A stretch of DNA of 64,000 nt from Actinospineispora acaciae DSM 45401 (GCF_000620785.1 NZ_JIAI01000007.1:1-64000); one strand, 5' to 3'; numbered from the stretch's first letter, positions 17,830 through 27,138 are shown. A program made the numbers and translations. Notes: generated by a model from the letters alone, not told the origin.

Positions 17830-18711
17830 ATGGCCGTGCTGGACGAGGCGCGACTTTCCGGCTGGCGCACGGCGGCGGCCGGCGGTGACGTCCGGGCGAT
17901 GCGGCGTCTGGCGGGCGCGCTGCGGCGGGCCGATCCGTGGGAGGCCGAGCGCTGGCGGCTGGCCGCCCTGACCGCGAAGGCCACGGTCCCTGTCGAGGTG
18001 GCCGAGGCGGGCGCCCGGTTGGGGGCGCACCGGGTGACCGTCGGCTGGAGCGGGCTGACCTGGCTGCACCGGCTCCTCTACGGGGTCGTCGTCGGCCCCC
18101 TGGTGTTCGTGCTCGCCTGGTCGGCCGTGGCGGACTATGCGGCCGGCAGGCCCGTGCTCGCGGCGCTGGGGCGGCTGACGTTTCCCGCCCTGTGCTGCGT
18201 GATCGCCGTCGCCGTCTTCGCCTCGCGCCGGCGGGTCTGGTGCTACCAGCGGGGGTTCGTCGTTCGCCGCCGCCGGGTGGCCACCGGCTTCTCGTTCGCG
18301 GAGGTCAGCGTGCGGCGCAACATCGCCCGCTGGCCGTCCGCGTGGAGGTACACGGTCTCGCGCCCGGACGGTGCGCAGGCCACGTTCACCCACCGCGACA
18401 TGCCCGCGATCCAGGCCTGGATGCTGGCCGCGACCCTCGAACGGGCGGTGACCGCCGAGTGGCTGCCCGGCGCGCTGGCCACCGTGCGGGCGGGCGGGCG
18501 GCTGCGGTTCGGCGATCTCGTCGCGGACGCCGTGGGCCTCACCGGCCCGTACGGCACGGCGCCATGGCGCTCGATCCAGGACCTGGACGCCACCTGGGGC
18601 CCGGTCCGGATCAGGCGCGGCCCGAAGTGGTCCGAGTGGTCCTTCACGCCCGCGGTGGAGATCCCCAACGTCTTCGTCCTCGAAGCCCTGAGGTCCGCCC
18701 TGACCAGATGA
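17830..18711 (+). CDS. Membrane protein with Sel1-like N-terminus and PH-like domain (DUF6585-type)
   Basis: The ATG at 17830 follows GGGGGGA 5 bases upstream. The first 60 residues look like one Sel1/TPR-like repeat (AAAGGDVRAMRRLAGALRR). Two membrane segments follow at about residues 82-102 and 112-131. After these the text VWCYQRGFVVRRRRVATGFSF resembles the PH-like DUF6585 domain of actinomycete membrane proteins. Function is unknown. It ends at 18711, abutting the convergent LysR stop at 18712 with no spacer. The domain name is from recognition only. Confidence 0.7.
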   Translation: MAVLDEARLSGWRTAAAGGDVRAMRRLAGALRRADPWEAERWRLAALTAKATVPVEVAEAGARLGAHRVTVGWSGLTWLHRLLYGVVVGPLVFVLAWSAVADYAAGRPVLAALGRLTFPALCCVIAVAVFASRRRVWCYQRGFVVRRRRVATGFSFAEVSVRRNIARWPSAWRYTVSRPDGAQATFTHRDMPAIQAWMLAATLERAVTAEWLPGALATVRAGGRLRFGDLVADAVGLTGPYGTAPWRSIQDLDATWGPVRIRRGPKWSEWSFTPAVEIPNVFVLEALRSALTR

Positions 18712-19608
18712 TCACAGCGGGCCGTTCGCGGCCAGGAAGTCCCACAACCGGCCGGCGACCGGGCCGTGTGGCCTGTCGCGCCGGCGGGCCGCCGCCAGCT
18801 CCTCGGTCATGCCGGGAAAGTGTCGGCCGGCGATGGACAGCAGGCGCCCGTCCCGCAGCTCGTCCTCGATCAGGAACCGGGGCAGGTGTCCCCAGGCCAT
18901 GCCGCGCAGGACCAGCTCCTTCTTCACCAGATGGTCCGGCACGGAGCACTGGGGCGCGCCGTCGACCAGGAAGTGCCCCTGCTCGGACGGGTGCCGCGCC
19001 GAGTCGCGGATCACGCACTGGGTGAAGGCCCGCAGCTGGCGGGGCGTGATGTCGCCGGTCGGCTCGAACGGCAGGAACCCCGGCGCCGCCACCGGCACCA
19101 TCGCGACGCTGCCCAGGTCGATCCACTCCATGCGCACGTCGCTCTTGGGCACCCGGTGCACGATGAGGTCGGCCTCGTCCTCCAGCAGCCGCTCCCAGGG
19201 GCCGGTCACCGCCTCCAGCCGCAGGTGCAGCCGGGTCCGGGGGCAGCGCGCGAAGAACTCGCTGAGCAGCTCCAGCATCGGCGGCAGCGGGCACAGGTCC
19301 CCGAGCACCACCCGCAGCTCGGCCTCCTCCCCCATCGCCAGCTGCCTGGCGTACAGGTTCAGCTCGTCGGCCTCGCCGAGCAGGAACCTGACCTTGCGGT
19401 GGAACGCCCGCCCGTCCTCGGTGAGGCGCACGCGGTAGCCCGAACGGTCCAGCAGCACCACGCCCAGCCGGTGCTCCAGCTTGGACACCGCCGCGAACAC
19501 CGAGGGGTGCGAGCGGTGCAGCCGCTCGGCGGCGGCCTGGAAGCCACCGCCGGTCACCACCGCGTCGAAGCACTGCAGCTCGTGCAGCGTGAAGTCCGAC
19601 ATTGTCAT
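18712..19608 (-). CDS. LysR-family transcriptional regulator
   Basis: The N-terminal winged helix-turn-helix is clear (LHELQCFDAVVTGGGFQAAA, then HRSHPSVFAAVSKLEHRLG). It is followed by a periplasmic-binding-like effector domain to residue 298. It is divergent from an enol-lactonase-like hydrolase gene 66 bases away. That arrangement is typical of LysR control of the neighbouring gene together with autoregulation. A TACAA/TTGTA inverted repeat lies between them. The inducer is unknown, but an aromatic-acid pathway intermediate would fit the target gene. Confidence 0.93.
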   Translation of the reverse strand: MTMSDFTLHELQCFDAVVTGGGFQAAAERLHRSHPSVFAAVSKLEHRLGVVLLDRSGYRVRLTEDGRAFHRKVRFLLGEADELNLYARQLAMGEEAELRVVLGDLCPLPPMLELLSEFFARCPRTRLHLRLEAVTGPWERLLEDEADLIVHRVPKSDVRMEWIDLGSVAMVPVAAPGFLPFEPTGDITPRQLRAFTQCVIRDSARHPSEQGHFLVDGAPQCSVPDHLVKKELVLRGMAWGHLPRFLIEDELRDGRLLSIAGRHFPGMTEELAAARRRDRPHGPVAGRLWDFLAANGPL

Positions 19609-19615
19609 TTCAAAC

Positions 19616-19639
19616 TACAAGCTTCGTCCGAACTTTGTA
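19616..19639. promoter_or_regulatory. Candidate LysR operator
   Basis: TACAA (19616-19620) and TTGTA (19635-19639) form an inverted repeat with 14 bases between, in the 66-base divergent spacer between the LysR gene and its presumed target. It is close to the regulator's start, as for an autoregulatory site. The spacer is AT-richer than its surroundings. Confidence 0.4.
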
Positions 19640-19674
19640 ATGCAATCCGTTCCCGCGGTCCACAGGATGGCGGC

Positions 19675-20466
19675 ATGGACACCATCACCACCGTCGACGG
19701 CATCCGCATCGCCTACCGCTTCGACGGCGCCCCGGACAAGCCGGTGCTGCTGCTCTCCAACTCCATCGCCACCGACCACACGATGTGGGACGGCCAGGTG
19801 CCGGCGCTCACCGAGCACTTCCGGCTGCTGCGCTACGACGCGCGCGGGCACGGCGGCTCCGACGTCCCGGACGGCCCGTACTCACTGGACAGGCTGGCGC
19901 GCGACGCGGTGGAGCTGCTGGACGCGCTGGGCCTGGACCGGGTGCACGTGCTGGGCCTGTCGCTCGGCGGGTTCGTCGCCCAGTGGATGGGCGTCCACAC
20001 GCCCGAACGGGTGGACCGGCTGGTGCTCGCGCACACCGCCGCGCACCTCGGCCCGCCCGAGAACTACCACCGGGCGCTCACCGACGTGCTGGCCGACCCC
20101 GACATGCTGGCCACCACCGACGGGTTCCTGCGCAACTGGTTCCCGGCCGAGTTGGTGGAGGCGAACGATCCGATCATCGAGCCGTTCCGGCGCACGCTGC
20201 TCGCCACCCGGCGCGAGGGCATCGCCGGCAGCCTGGCCGCCGTGCGCGACGCCGACCTGCGCCGCACCATCCCGCTGATCAGCAACCCGACGCTGGTCAT
20301 CGCGGGCGAGCAGGACACCGTCACCTCCGCCGAGCACGGCAAGGAGATCGCCTCGGCGGTGCCCGGCGCGCGGTTCGCCGTGCTGCCCGCCGTGCACCTG
20401 TCGAACGTCGAACGGCCGGCGGAGTTCCTGGACGCCGTGGTGTCGTTCCTCCACGAACCGGCCTGA
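19675..20466 (+). CDS. Alpha/beta-hydrolase, 3-oxoadipate enol-lactonase-like
   Basis: A 263-residue protein with the PcaD-type pattern: LLLSNSIATDHTMWDGQVPAL, then LRYDARGHGGSD, the nucleophile elbow LGLSLGGFV (Ser96), an acid in AGEQDTVT and a His in PAVHLSNVE. PcaD hydrolyses beta-ketoadipate enol-lactone in the protocatechuate branch of aromatic breakdown. No other pca genes are nearby, so the true substrate may be a related lactone or ester. AGGA precedes the ATG by 7 bases. The frame is open far upstream, but that part reads across the opposite-strand LysR gene. Confidence 0.87.
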   Translation: MDTITTVDGIRIAYRFDGAPDKPVLLLSNSIATDHTMWDGQVPALTEHFRLLRYDARGHGGSDVPDGPYSLDRLARDAVELLDALGLDRVHVLGLSLGGFVAQWMGVHTPERVDRLVLAHTAAHLGPPENYHRALTDVLADPDMLATTDGFLRNWFPAELVEANDPIIEPFRRTLLATRREGIAGSLAAVRDADLRRTIPLISNPTLVIAGEQDTVTSAEHGKEIASAVPGARFAVLPAVHLSNVERPAEFLDAVVSFLHEPA

Positions 20467-20505
20467 GCGCTTGCCGAACCCCGGACGCTGCCGCAGACTG
20501 TACGT

Positions 20506-21555
20506 ATGTTCTCGTACTGTCGGATCGTTATCGGCCTGCTCGCGGCCGTCCTGATAACCGGGTGCGCGGGCCCGGCCGACCGGCCCGCCGCACCCGCGTC
20601 CAGCGCCCCGGCCTGCGCCGCCCCCGAACCGGCGCGCAGCCCGGGGTTCGACGCGGCGACCCGCGACGACCCGGAGTTCAACCTGGACTTCCGGCACTGC
20701 TTCAGCACCGTCGACGGGGTGCAGATGCACTACGTCATCGGCGGCACCGGGCCGAGCACCCTGGTGCTGCTGCACGGCTGGCCGGAGAGCTGGTACGAGT
20801 ACCGCGCGGTGATGCCGAGGCTGCTGGCCGGGCGCACCGTCATCGCGGTGGACCTGCCCGGCATGGGCGACAGCACCGGCGAGCCTCCCGCATACACCAA
20901 GACCACGATGGCCGGCTACGTCCACGCCCTGCTGGGCGCCATCGGCAGGCCCCACGGCGTGCGGATCGCGGCGCACGACTTCGGCGTCGGCGTGGCGTAC
21001 GCGCTCGCCGCCCAGCACCGCGAGCAGGTGGCCGGGCTGCTGCTGATGGACTTCCCGCTGGTCGGCAAGGCGCTGGCGTTCGACGCGGTGCGCCCGCTGT
21101 CCTGGCACTTCTCCTTCAACCTCCAGGAGCCGCTGGACGAACAGCTGGTGACCGGGCGGGAGGGGGCGTTCCTGCGCTACTTCTTCCAGCACAGCCGGAT
21201 CTCCACCAGGGGCGGGGCGTCCGAGGCCGAGCCGTTGCCGGTCTCGGAGCGCGCGCTCGCCGAGTACACCCGGGTCTACGCACGCCCGCAGGTGCTGCAC
21301 GCCGGTTTCGAGCTGTACCGCGCGTGGGCACAGGACGAGGCGGAGAACGCCCGGCTGCAGGACACCCCGCTCACCATCCCGGTCCGGCTGCTCGCCCAGG
21401 ACGGCTTCGCCTCGGTCATGCTGCCCGCCGTTCGCGCCGCGGCGCCGGCCGCGACCGGGGCGGACGTCCCCGGCGCCGGCCACTGGATGCTCGACCAGCA
21501 CCCCGACCAGGTGGTCGCCGAGATCAACGCCTTCTACCCGGCGGCGGCGGGCTAG
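20506..21555 (+). CDS. Lipoprotein alpha/beta-hydrolase, epoxide-hydrolase-like
   Basis: A 349-residue exported lipoprotein: hydrophobic N-terminus with lipobox LITGC (Cys20), then a Pro/Ala-rich linker. The hydrolase domain has LLHGWPESWYEYR, which holds the HGxP oxyanion-hole motif. The nucleophile elbow is AAHDFGVGVAY, with Asp158, and a late His is in GAGHWMLDQHP. Asp at the elbow groups it with epoxide hydrolases and haloalkane dehalogenases rather than Ser esterases. An extracytoplasmic location is uncommon for this enzyme type and suggests detoxification or scavenging at the cell surface. It converges with the flippase gene. Confidence 0.9.
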   Translation: MFSYCRIVIGLLAAVLITGCAGPADRPAAPASSAPACAAPEPARSPGFDAATRDDPEFNLDFRHCFSTVDGVQMHYVIGGTGPSTLVLLHGWPESWYEYRAVMPRLLAGRTVIAVDLPGMGDSTGEPPAYTKTTMAGYVHALLGAIGRPHGVRIAAHDFGVGVAYALAAQHREQVAGLLLMDFPLVGKALAFDAVRPLSWHFSFNLQEPLDEQLVTGREGAFLRYFFQHSRISTRGGASEAEPLPVSERALAEYTRVYARPQVLHAGFELYRAWAQDEAENARLQDTPLTIPVRLLAQDGFASVMLPAVRAAAPAATGADVPGAGHWMLDQHPDQVVAEINAFYPAAAG

Positions 21556-21569
21556 GGCGTATCCCGGGC

Positions 21570-23225
21570 TCAGCCGGGCAGCCGGGCGCGAAGCTTCCCG
21601 AGCAGGGCGTGGAACTGCTTGGTGAGCAGGACGAACACCAGCCCGAAGCAGGCCGCCGCGACCAGGCCCATGCCCAGGCCGAGCAGCACCCTGCTCACCT
21701 GGGTATGGGCCAGCTCGCGGGTCAGCCAGGAGCCGAACACGGCGGCGGGCAGCATCGCGACGGTGGACACGCCGATGACCGCCATCATCCGCCAGTCCAC
21801 CATCCGTTCCGGGCGGATCGAGGCGCGCACCAGGTACAGGCAGATCACCGCGGCCATCAGGTCGCCGAGCAGGACCGCGACGCACAGCGCGACCAGGCGG
21901 TAGCCGTCGGCGGGCACCGCCAGCGTGCACAGCCCGACCAGGATGCGCAGCACCATCATCGCGGTGCCGGCCTGGCGCGGGCCTGCCGTGTTGAGCTGGG
22001 CGAACAGCGTCTGGCGGGCCACCTCGTAGCCGGCGTTGGCGAACTGCGAGATGGCCATCACCGCCAGGCAGCCGGCCAGCCAGCTCACGATCATCGGGTC
22101 CCGCAGCTCGCCGTTGGACAGCACGGACGCCACCGGGTGCGCGAACGCGATCAGCAGGCACACCGCGGGCAGGCTGGACAGCACCGTGTAGGTCAACGCC
22201 TGGCGCCACGCCGCGCCCAGCGGCCCCCGGTCGCCGTCCCTGGCCGCCGCGCTCATCCCGGGCAGCGACGCCACCGTGACCGACTTGGAGCCCAGCGCGG
22301 AGATCACCGAGTACATCGACCAGGCGGTCTGGAACACGAACACGCCGCCGGGCACGGTCGCCGCCACCGCCAGCATGGCGAACATCGACGCCACCGGGAA
22401 CGCCGCCACCGCCACCGAGGCCCGCAGCCGCTGGGCGACCGCCCGGGCGTCCGGGTCGGAGGACCAGCCGCCGCGCACCCGGATCGGCAGGCCCACCCGG
22501 TACGCCCCCCAGAGCTGGGTGCCGGCGTGGGCCAGCACGGACAGCGTGGAACCCGCGCCGAGCACGCACACCATGCCGAGCGTGACGTCCGGGATCTCCG
22601 CGCCGGGCCGGAACCACACGGCCACCACGGCCATCGTGGCGATCATGCCGAAGTTCTCCACCGCGGGCGCGGCGGAGGCCAGCGCGAAGCGGCGCCTGGT
22701 CTGTTGGACGGCGGCCCCGATCGAGGCGAGCGTGTAGCCCAGCACCTGTGGCGCCACGAACAGCATGACCAGCACCGTCAGCCGCCACGCCCGCCAGCGG
22801 GTGTCCTCGTCGGGGATGCCGGCGGTCAGCGCGAGCGCCACCAGCGGCGAGACCAGGATGATCGCGGCGGCCAGGATCGACGCGCAGAGCAGCAGGTAGC
22901 CGCTCACCCGGTGGATCATCTCCCGGGAGCCGGCCACGCCGCGCTCGGCCAGCGAGCGGGCCAGCGCGGGCACCAGCACCAGGGCCAGCACCGGGCCGGC
23001 CATCGCGGTGTAGATCAGGTTCGGCACGGTGTTCGCGGACAGGAACGTGTTCGCGAAGAACGTCGGGCCGAGCACCGCCCCGATGACCACCACCCGCAGC
23101 AGCCCGGACACCCGGCTGACCAGCGTCCACGCCGCTACCGTGATCGAACCCCTGGCGGTGCCGCCGGTGTCTTCGCGGTTACTGCCGACGGGTGCCTCGT
23201 TCGAGCGGTCTTCCTCCACTGCCAC
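21570..23225 (-). CDS. MurJ/MviN-like lipid-linked precursor flippase
   Basis: A 551-residue polytopic protein with at least 12 hydrophobic segments. The N-terminal text VAAWTLVSRVSGLLRVVVIG followed by ANTFLSANTVPNLIY matches the MurJ/MviN family of the MOP superfamily, which flips lipid-linked cell-envelope precursors. It starts with GTG at 23225, with TACTGT 6 bases upstream, so the mRNA may be leaderless. It lies 51 bases downstream of the ATP-grasp gene on the same strand. This suggests that it exports a product made with those ligases rather than serving as the essential peptidoglycan flippase. Confidence 0.88.
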   Translation of the reverse strand: MAVEEDRSNEAPVGSNREDTGGTARGSITVAAWTLVSRVSGLLRVVVIGAVLGPTFFANTFLSANTVPNLIYTAMAGPVLALVLVPALARSLAERGVAGSREMIHRVSGYLLLCASILAAAIILVSPLVALALTAGIPDEDTRWRAWRLTVLVMLFVAPQVLGYTLASIGAAVQQTRRRFALASAAPAVENFGMIATMAVVAVWFRPGAEIPDVTLGMVCVLGAGSTLSVLAHAGTQLWGAYRVGLPIRVRGGWSSDPDARAVAQRLRASVAVAAFPVASMFAMLAVAATVPGGVFVFQTAWSMYSVISALGSKSVTVASLPGMSAAARDGDRGPLGAAWRQALTYTVLSSLPAVCLLIAFAHPVASVLSNGELRDPMIVSWLAGCLAVMAISQFANAGYEVARQTLFAQLNTAGPRQAGTAMMVLRILVGLCTLAVPADGYRLVALCVAVLLGDLMAAVICLYLVRASIRPERMVDWRMMAVIGVSTVAMLPAAVFGSWLTRELAHTQVSRVLLGLGMGLVAAACFGLVFVLLTKQFHALLGKLRARLPG

Positions 23226-23276
23226 TGCCGCACAGTATCGGCGCCGCCGACGTGTCGACGACGCCGGCCCTCGGGC

Positions 23277-24572
23277 TCACCGCTTGCAGCCGAGCCACCG
23301 CCGCCCGCCGGCCGACTCCTCGGACCGCCGCTCGTGCTCGTCGCCGCCCCCGCGCACCTTGCCCAGCACGGCCTTGACGACCTTGCGCGCGATCGTCCCC
23401 AGCTCGATCAGGAACGGCAGCGGGTCGCGGACCGAGAAGAAGGTGCCGATCGGCGCCCGGCGGGTCCGCAGCGCGGCGAGCAGCGCGCGGACGTCGAGGC
23501 GGCCCCGGCGCGCGCCGACGAGCACCGACAGCGGGAACGCCGTCTCGTGCACCCAGATCGCCTCCCGGGCGGGGGCGGCCGGTGGCGGCGGCAGCCGCAG
23601 CGCGTCGCTGTAGGCCACGTCCACCAGGTTCACCCGGGCGGCGGCGGCCAGCGCGGTCTGCAGGTCGGGCCGGCCCACGGTCGGCTCGGTGATCATCATC
23701 CGGCCGTCGCGCCGGTTGCGGCGCACCTCCAGCGAGCCGAACCCGACGTGGCCGGCCGCGTCCAGCAGCCGCCGGGTCAGCGACTCCAGCTCCGGGTCGT
23801 GGTGCGTGACGGCCACCGCCGTGCTCCCGACGTCCACCGGCCACTGGGCGAGCTTGCGCCCGACGCTGGTCGCCAGCTCCGCCCCTCGGCGGTCGCGGTA
23901 GGTCAGGCAGAAATAGACGTCGCTGTCCCGGCCGGAAATCCATTCCTGCACGATGAACCGGTCGGAGGCGTCGAACGGGTCGAATGGCAGAGCGTCCAGC
24001 TCGGCCGGATCGTCGAGCCGGTAGACCTTGTGCCGGCCGCTGATCTTCGTCCATTGCCGGGTGTGCTCGACGGGTTTCAGCACCACCGGGAACGACAGTT
24101 TCTCCAGCGCCTCGTGCAGCTCGTCCATGTTCGCGACGATCATGCCTTGCGGAACGGGGAAACCGTGCGCGAGCGCCCATTCATGGAAGGTGGACTTGTC
24201 CAGCAGCCGGTCGACGGTGGACAGGTCGGGCAGCACGAAGTCGAACCTCGACTCCAGCTCGGCGGCGTGCTCGGCGGCGAACCGCACAGCCGGGTCGTCG
24301 GCCAGGAACAGCACCATCCGGCCGTACCGCTCGTGCGCGGCGTCCAGCGCGGTCAGCCACCCGCGCGCGGTCGGCTCCTCCACCCGCAGGACGCTGTCCC
24401 ACATCCTCGAACGGCAGGTCGGCGCGCCGGGGCTGGGGGTGACGCCGACGATCGGGACGCCCCGCCCGCGCAGGCCCCTGGCGAGGGCCAGTCCGGTGGG
24501 AGTACCGCCGCCCGCGATCAGGGCGGGTGGCAGCGACGCGTCGACGCCGGCCCACCGCGCTTCGGCACTCAT
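23277..24572 (-). CDS. ATP-grasp ligase-like protein (paralogue 1)
   Basis: A 431-residue protein. The N-terminal pre-ATP-grasp Rossmann region has ALIAGGGTPTGLALARGLRG and the ATP-grasp core begins at DKSTFHEWALAHGFPVP. VVLKPVEHTRQW and late acidic metal-binding residues (GSLEVRRNRRDGRMMITEPT) follow. The architecture resembles the carbamoyl-phosphate-synthase/amino-acid-ligase branch. The reaction is unknown, probably ATP-dependent amide or peptide bond formation. The C-terminal tail (PFLIELGTIARKVVKAVLGK) looks like an amphipathic helix. GAGAGGGG precedes the ATG. It is a close paralogue of the next gene upstream, which is very likely a tandem duplication. Confidence 0.85.
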   Translation of the reverse strand: MSAEARWAGVDASLPPALIAGGGTPTGLALARGLRGRGVPIVGVTPSPGAPTCRSRMWDSVLRVEEPTARGWLTALDAAHERYGRMVLFLADDPAVRFAAEHAAELESRFDFVLPDLSTVDRLLDKSTFHEWALAHGFPVPQGMIVANMDELHEALEKLSFPVVLKPVEHTRQWTKISGRHKVYRLDDPAELDALPFDPFDASDRFIVQEWISGRDSDVYFCLTYRDRRGAELATSVGRKLAQWPVDVGSTAVAVTHHDPELESLTRRLLDAAGHVGFGSLEVRRNRRDGRMMITEPTVGRPDLQTALAAAARVNLVDVAYSDALRLPPPPAAPAREAIWVHETAFPLSVLVGARRGRLDVRALLAALRTRRAPIGTFFSVRDPLPFLIELGTIARKVVKAVLGKVRGGGDEHERRSEESAGGRRWLGCKR

Positions 24573-24811
24573 GGCGCCCCTCTCATCGATGAACAGCTGA
24601 GCTCTGCTGTGCGTTCGCAGGCATTGTAATCGTCTTGTGATCGACTATGACAGCTGGCCCGAGGCCCGAGATCGCGCCGAAGTGAAACCACCCGGACGGG
24701 GCATGAAGTTAAAACAAGAAAACGGTTGGACGACAGAGTACGCCCCTACGGCGGGTGCCGTACAGACACCCGATGTGAGGGCGATTACACCCGTTCACCG
24801 ACTATGTGTTC
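24573..24811. other. Spacer between the tandem ATP-grasp paralogues
   Basis: 239 bases with no credible gene. It is visibly less GC-rich than its surroundings, so it may hold a separate promoter for the downstream paralogue, but I could not pick out a convincing -35/-10 pair. Confidence 0.5.
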
Positions 24812-26074
24812 CTACCGATCGACGTCCGCCGTGACCGTGTCGCGACTTCTCGGCGGCCCACCCAGCCTGAATCGCGCCGCCCGCGCCACCTTCCCGATGA
24901 GCGTGACGGCCTCCAGCAGGAATGGCACCGGGTCCCGGAACGAGAAGAACACCCCGACGGGCGCCCGCCTGGTCCGCAGGGCGCCGAGCAGCGTCCGGCG
25001 TTCGGCCGGCCGGCGCACCGAGGTCAGCACCGACCGGGGCATCGCCGTCTCGTGCATCCAGATCGCCTCGCGGCGCCGGGGCATCGGCAGCGCCTGGAGC
25101 CCGAGCGCGTCGCGGTAGCCGACCTCCACGAGGTTGCACCCGGCGGCGGCGGCGAGGGCCGTCTGCAGGTCGGGGCGGCCCACGGTGGGCTCGATGATCA
25201 CCATCCGGCCGTCCCGCTCGCTGACCCGGACCTCCAGGCTGCCGAACCCGACGTGCCCCGCCGCGTCGAGCATCTTGCGGGTCAGGTCGAGCAGCCGCTC
25301 GTCCCGGTGGGTGACCGCGAGCGCGGTGTTGCCGGTCGCGGCCGGCCACTGGCCCAGCTTCCTGCCGACCTGCGAGGCGAGCTCGCGCCCCTCCCGGTCG
25401 CGGTAGACCAGGCAGAAATAGACGTCGCTGTCGCTGCCGGGAATGAACTCCTGGACGACGAATCGGTCCGCCGCGTCGAACGGGTCGAACCCTAGCCGTT
25501 CGAGATCGGCGGCGCTTTCGAACCGCCACACCTTGTACCGGCTCAGCGCCTGCCATCCCAGCGTCCGCTCGAACGGCTTGAACACGACCGGAAACGTCAT
25601 GTCGTCGAGCGCGGCCCGCAGCTCGGCCCAGTTCCGGGTGATCGCGGATTTCGGCACCGGGAAATCGTGCGCGAGCGCCCATTCATGAAATGCCGACTTG
25701 TCCAACAGCCGGTCGACCGTCGGCAACGGGGGCATCACGTAGTCGAACATCTCGCCGAGCTCATCGGGGCGTTCGGCGGCCAGGCGCACCATCATGTCGT
25801 CGGCCGGGATGAGCACCATCCGCCCGTAGCGGGCGTGCGCCTCCCGCAGCGCCGCCAGCCACCCCGCCTCGGTGGGCGCGGCGACCGGCAGCACCTCGTG
25901 CCACAACCGCGACCGGCAGGTGGACGCGGTCGGCGTGAGCGACGCGCCGACGACCTGGGCGCCCGTACCCCGCAGCCCACGGGCGATGGCCAACCCGATG
26001 GGGGTTCCAGCCCTCGCGATCAACACCGGCGGCCGGGGCGAGCCGCGCAGGGTATCGATGTTCCCGTCAGACAT
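24812..26074 (-). CDS. ATP-grasp ligase-like protein (paralogue 2)
   Basis: A 420-residue protein that aligns end to end with its downstream neighbour. Shared blocks include DKSAFHEWALAHDFPVP, the strand VVFKPFERTLGWQ, VQEFIPGSDSDVYFCL, GHVGFGSLEVRV and VGRPDLQTALAAAA. The N-terminal Rossmann region (IARAGTPIGLAIARGLRG) and the C-terminal RRAPVGVFFSFRDPVPFLLE tail are also shared. Substrates may differ because the lid and C-terminal regions diverge. It is the first gene of the minus-strand set that leads through paralogue 1 to the flippase. Product unknown. Confidence 0.85.
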   Translation of the reverse strand: MSDGNIDTLRGSPRPPVLIARAGTPIGLAIARGLRGTGAQVVGASLTPTASTCRSRLWHEVLPVAAPTEAGWLAALREAHARYGRMVLIPADDMMVRLAAERPDELGEMFDYVMPPLPTVDRLLDKSAFHEWALAHDFPVPKSAITRNWAELRAALDDMTFPVVFKPFERTLGWQALSRYKVWRFESAADLERLGFDPFDAADRFVVQEFIPGSDSDVYFCLVYRDREGRELASQVGRKLGQWPAATGNTALAVTHRDERLLDLTRKMLDAAGHVGFGSLEVRVSERDGRMVIIEPTVGRPDLQTALAAAAGCNLVEVGYRDALGLQALPMPRRREAIWMHETAMPRSVLTSVRRPAERRTLLGALRTRRAPVGVFFSFRDPVPFLLEAVTLIGKVARAARFRLGGPPRSRDTVTADVDR

Positions 26075-26224
26075 CGAGTGGACGGTAGCGGATGCCGACT
26101 TTCGGGTGGCGCTGGACCCCGCGATGGCCCCGAACGGCCGATGAGTCTCGCCCCGAAGCCCGGTCTACATACTCCGAGAGGACGGTTGACACCGTTGACA
26201 GCGTCGACTCCGAGGAGCCCGCCG

Positions 26225-26677
26225 ATGCCCGACGCCCCGCGCAGGATCCAGGTGACCCGCACGATCGACGCCCCGGCCGGGCGGATCTTCGCGTTCCTGG
26301 CCGACCCCGACAACCATCCCGCCTTCGACACCAGCGGCATGGTCAGGGCCTCGGCCGGCCACGTCACGCTGGACGCCGTCGGCACGGTGTTCGTGATGAA
26401 CATGAAGGGCGACCGCCGGGTGGAGAACCACGTAGTGGTCTACGAGCGCGACCGCGCCCTCGGCTGGGCGCCCGCCGAACCCGGCCACGAGCCCGCCGGC
26501 CACACCTTCGTCTGGCGCCTCACCCCCGCCGGCGAGCACCGCACGGTGGTCACCCAGACCTACGACTGGTCGGAGTTCACCCACCTCGACATGCTCGCCC
26601 ACCTCCCGGTGGTCGACCGCGACCAGCTCCAGGCATCCCTGGACCTGCTGGCCGAGGCGGTCGCGACGACGACCTAG
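26225..26677 (+). CDS. SRPBCC-family (START-like) protein
   Basis: A 150-residue helix-grip protein. The N-terminal strand/helix pair is typical of the family (IQVTRTIDAPAGRIFAFLAD, PDNHPAFDTSGMVRA). The long C-terminal helix begins near RDQLQASLDLLAEA. Such proteins bind hydrophobic ligands or act as cyclase/aromatase-like helpers. GAGGAG precedes the ATG by 7 bases. Tandem TTGACA-like repeats lie just upstream near 26190-26205 and may include the promoter. The stop overlaps the convergent small gene by 4 bases. Confidence 0.85.
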   Translation: MPDAPRRIQVTRTIDAPAGRIFAFLADPDNHPAFDTSGMVRASAGHVTLDAVGTVFVMNMKGDRRVENHVVVYERDRALGWAPAEPGHEPAGHTFVWRLTPAGEHRTVVTQTYDWSEFTHLDMLAHLPVVDRDQLQASLDLLAEAVATTT

Positions 26678-27012
26678 GTGTCGCTGCCCTCCCACGGCTG
26701 CGTCCGCCGTGGTCCCAGCGGCCGCCAGATGGTCGCCGGCATGTCGTCCTCGACGACGACCCGAGGCTTGCGGCGCAGCACCCGCACCAGCGGATCGCCC
26801 TCCAGCCGCGTCTGCCCACCCGGATGCGACATCCTGATCTCGTCGCCGAGCGTGCTGACCTGCACGACCAACTGCCCGCTGCCACCCTCCTCGGACATCA
26901 ACCGGTCACCGAACTTGACCTGGGAGGCGCGCACCCTCACCTCGCTGTACTCGTTCGACAGAACGATTCTCCTTCCTGGCCCGACGCCCGTGTCAGGGAG
27001 CGACGTGGTCAC
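26674..27012 (-). CDS. Small hypothetical protein
   Basis: A 112-residue soluble protein I do not recognise. It starts with GTG at 27012 behind GAGGGGA. The middle is beta-rich (QVKFGDRLMSEEGGSGQLVVQVS, split here by context, then EIRMSHPGG), compatible with a small barrel. The C-terminus is basic and Pro/Trp-containing (ATIWRPLGPRRTQPW). It is convergent with the SRPBCC gene and divergent from the squalene-cyclase-like gene at 27139. No function is assigned. Confidence 0.6.
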   Translation of the reverse strand: MTTSLPDTGVGPGRRIVLSNEYSEVRVRASQVKFGDRLMSEEGGSGQLVVQVSTLGDEIRMSHPGGQTRLEGDPLVRVLRRKPRVVVEDDMPATIWRPLGPRRTQPWEGSDT

Positions 27013-27138
27013 ACTCCCCTCGACTCTGCCAGGTCATCCGTGTTGTCCGCGTGACCAACGCCCTCGGCGTTTCTCAGCCACGCCGGACGTCCGTCAGTTT
27101 TAGACCTAACAGCTCGACATCCCGGCTACATTCGCTCC

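Noticed and set aside
19785..24629. Very long open frames opposite to or out of frame with real genes, some over 1000 residues
   Set aside because: They lack domain motifs, consist of Arg/Gly/Ala/Pro-rich text, and lie over genes with clear families. This is the normal antisense shadow of high-GC DNA.
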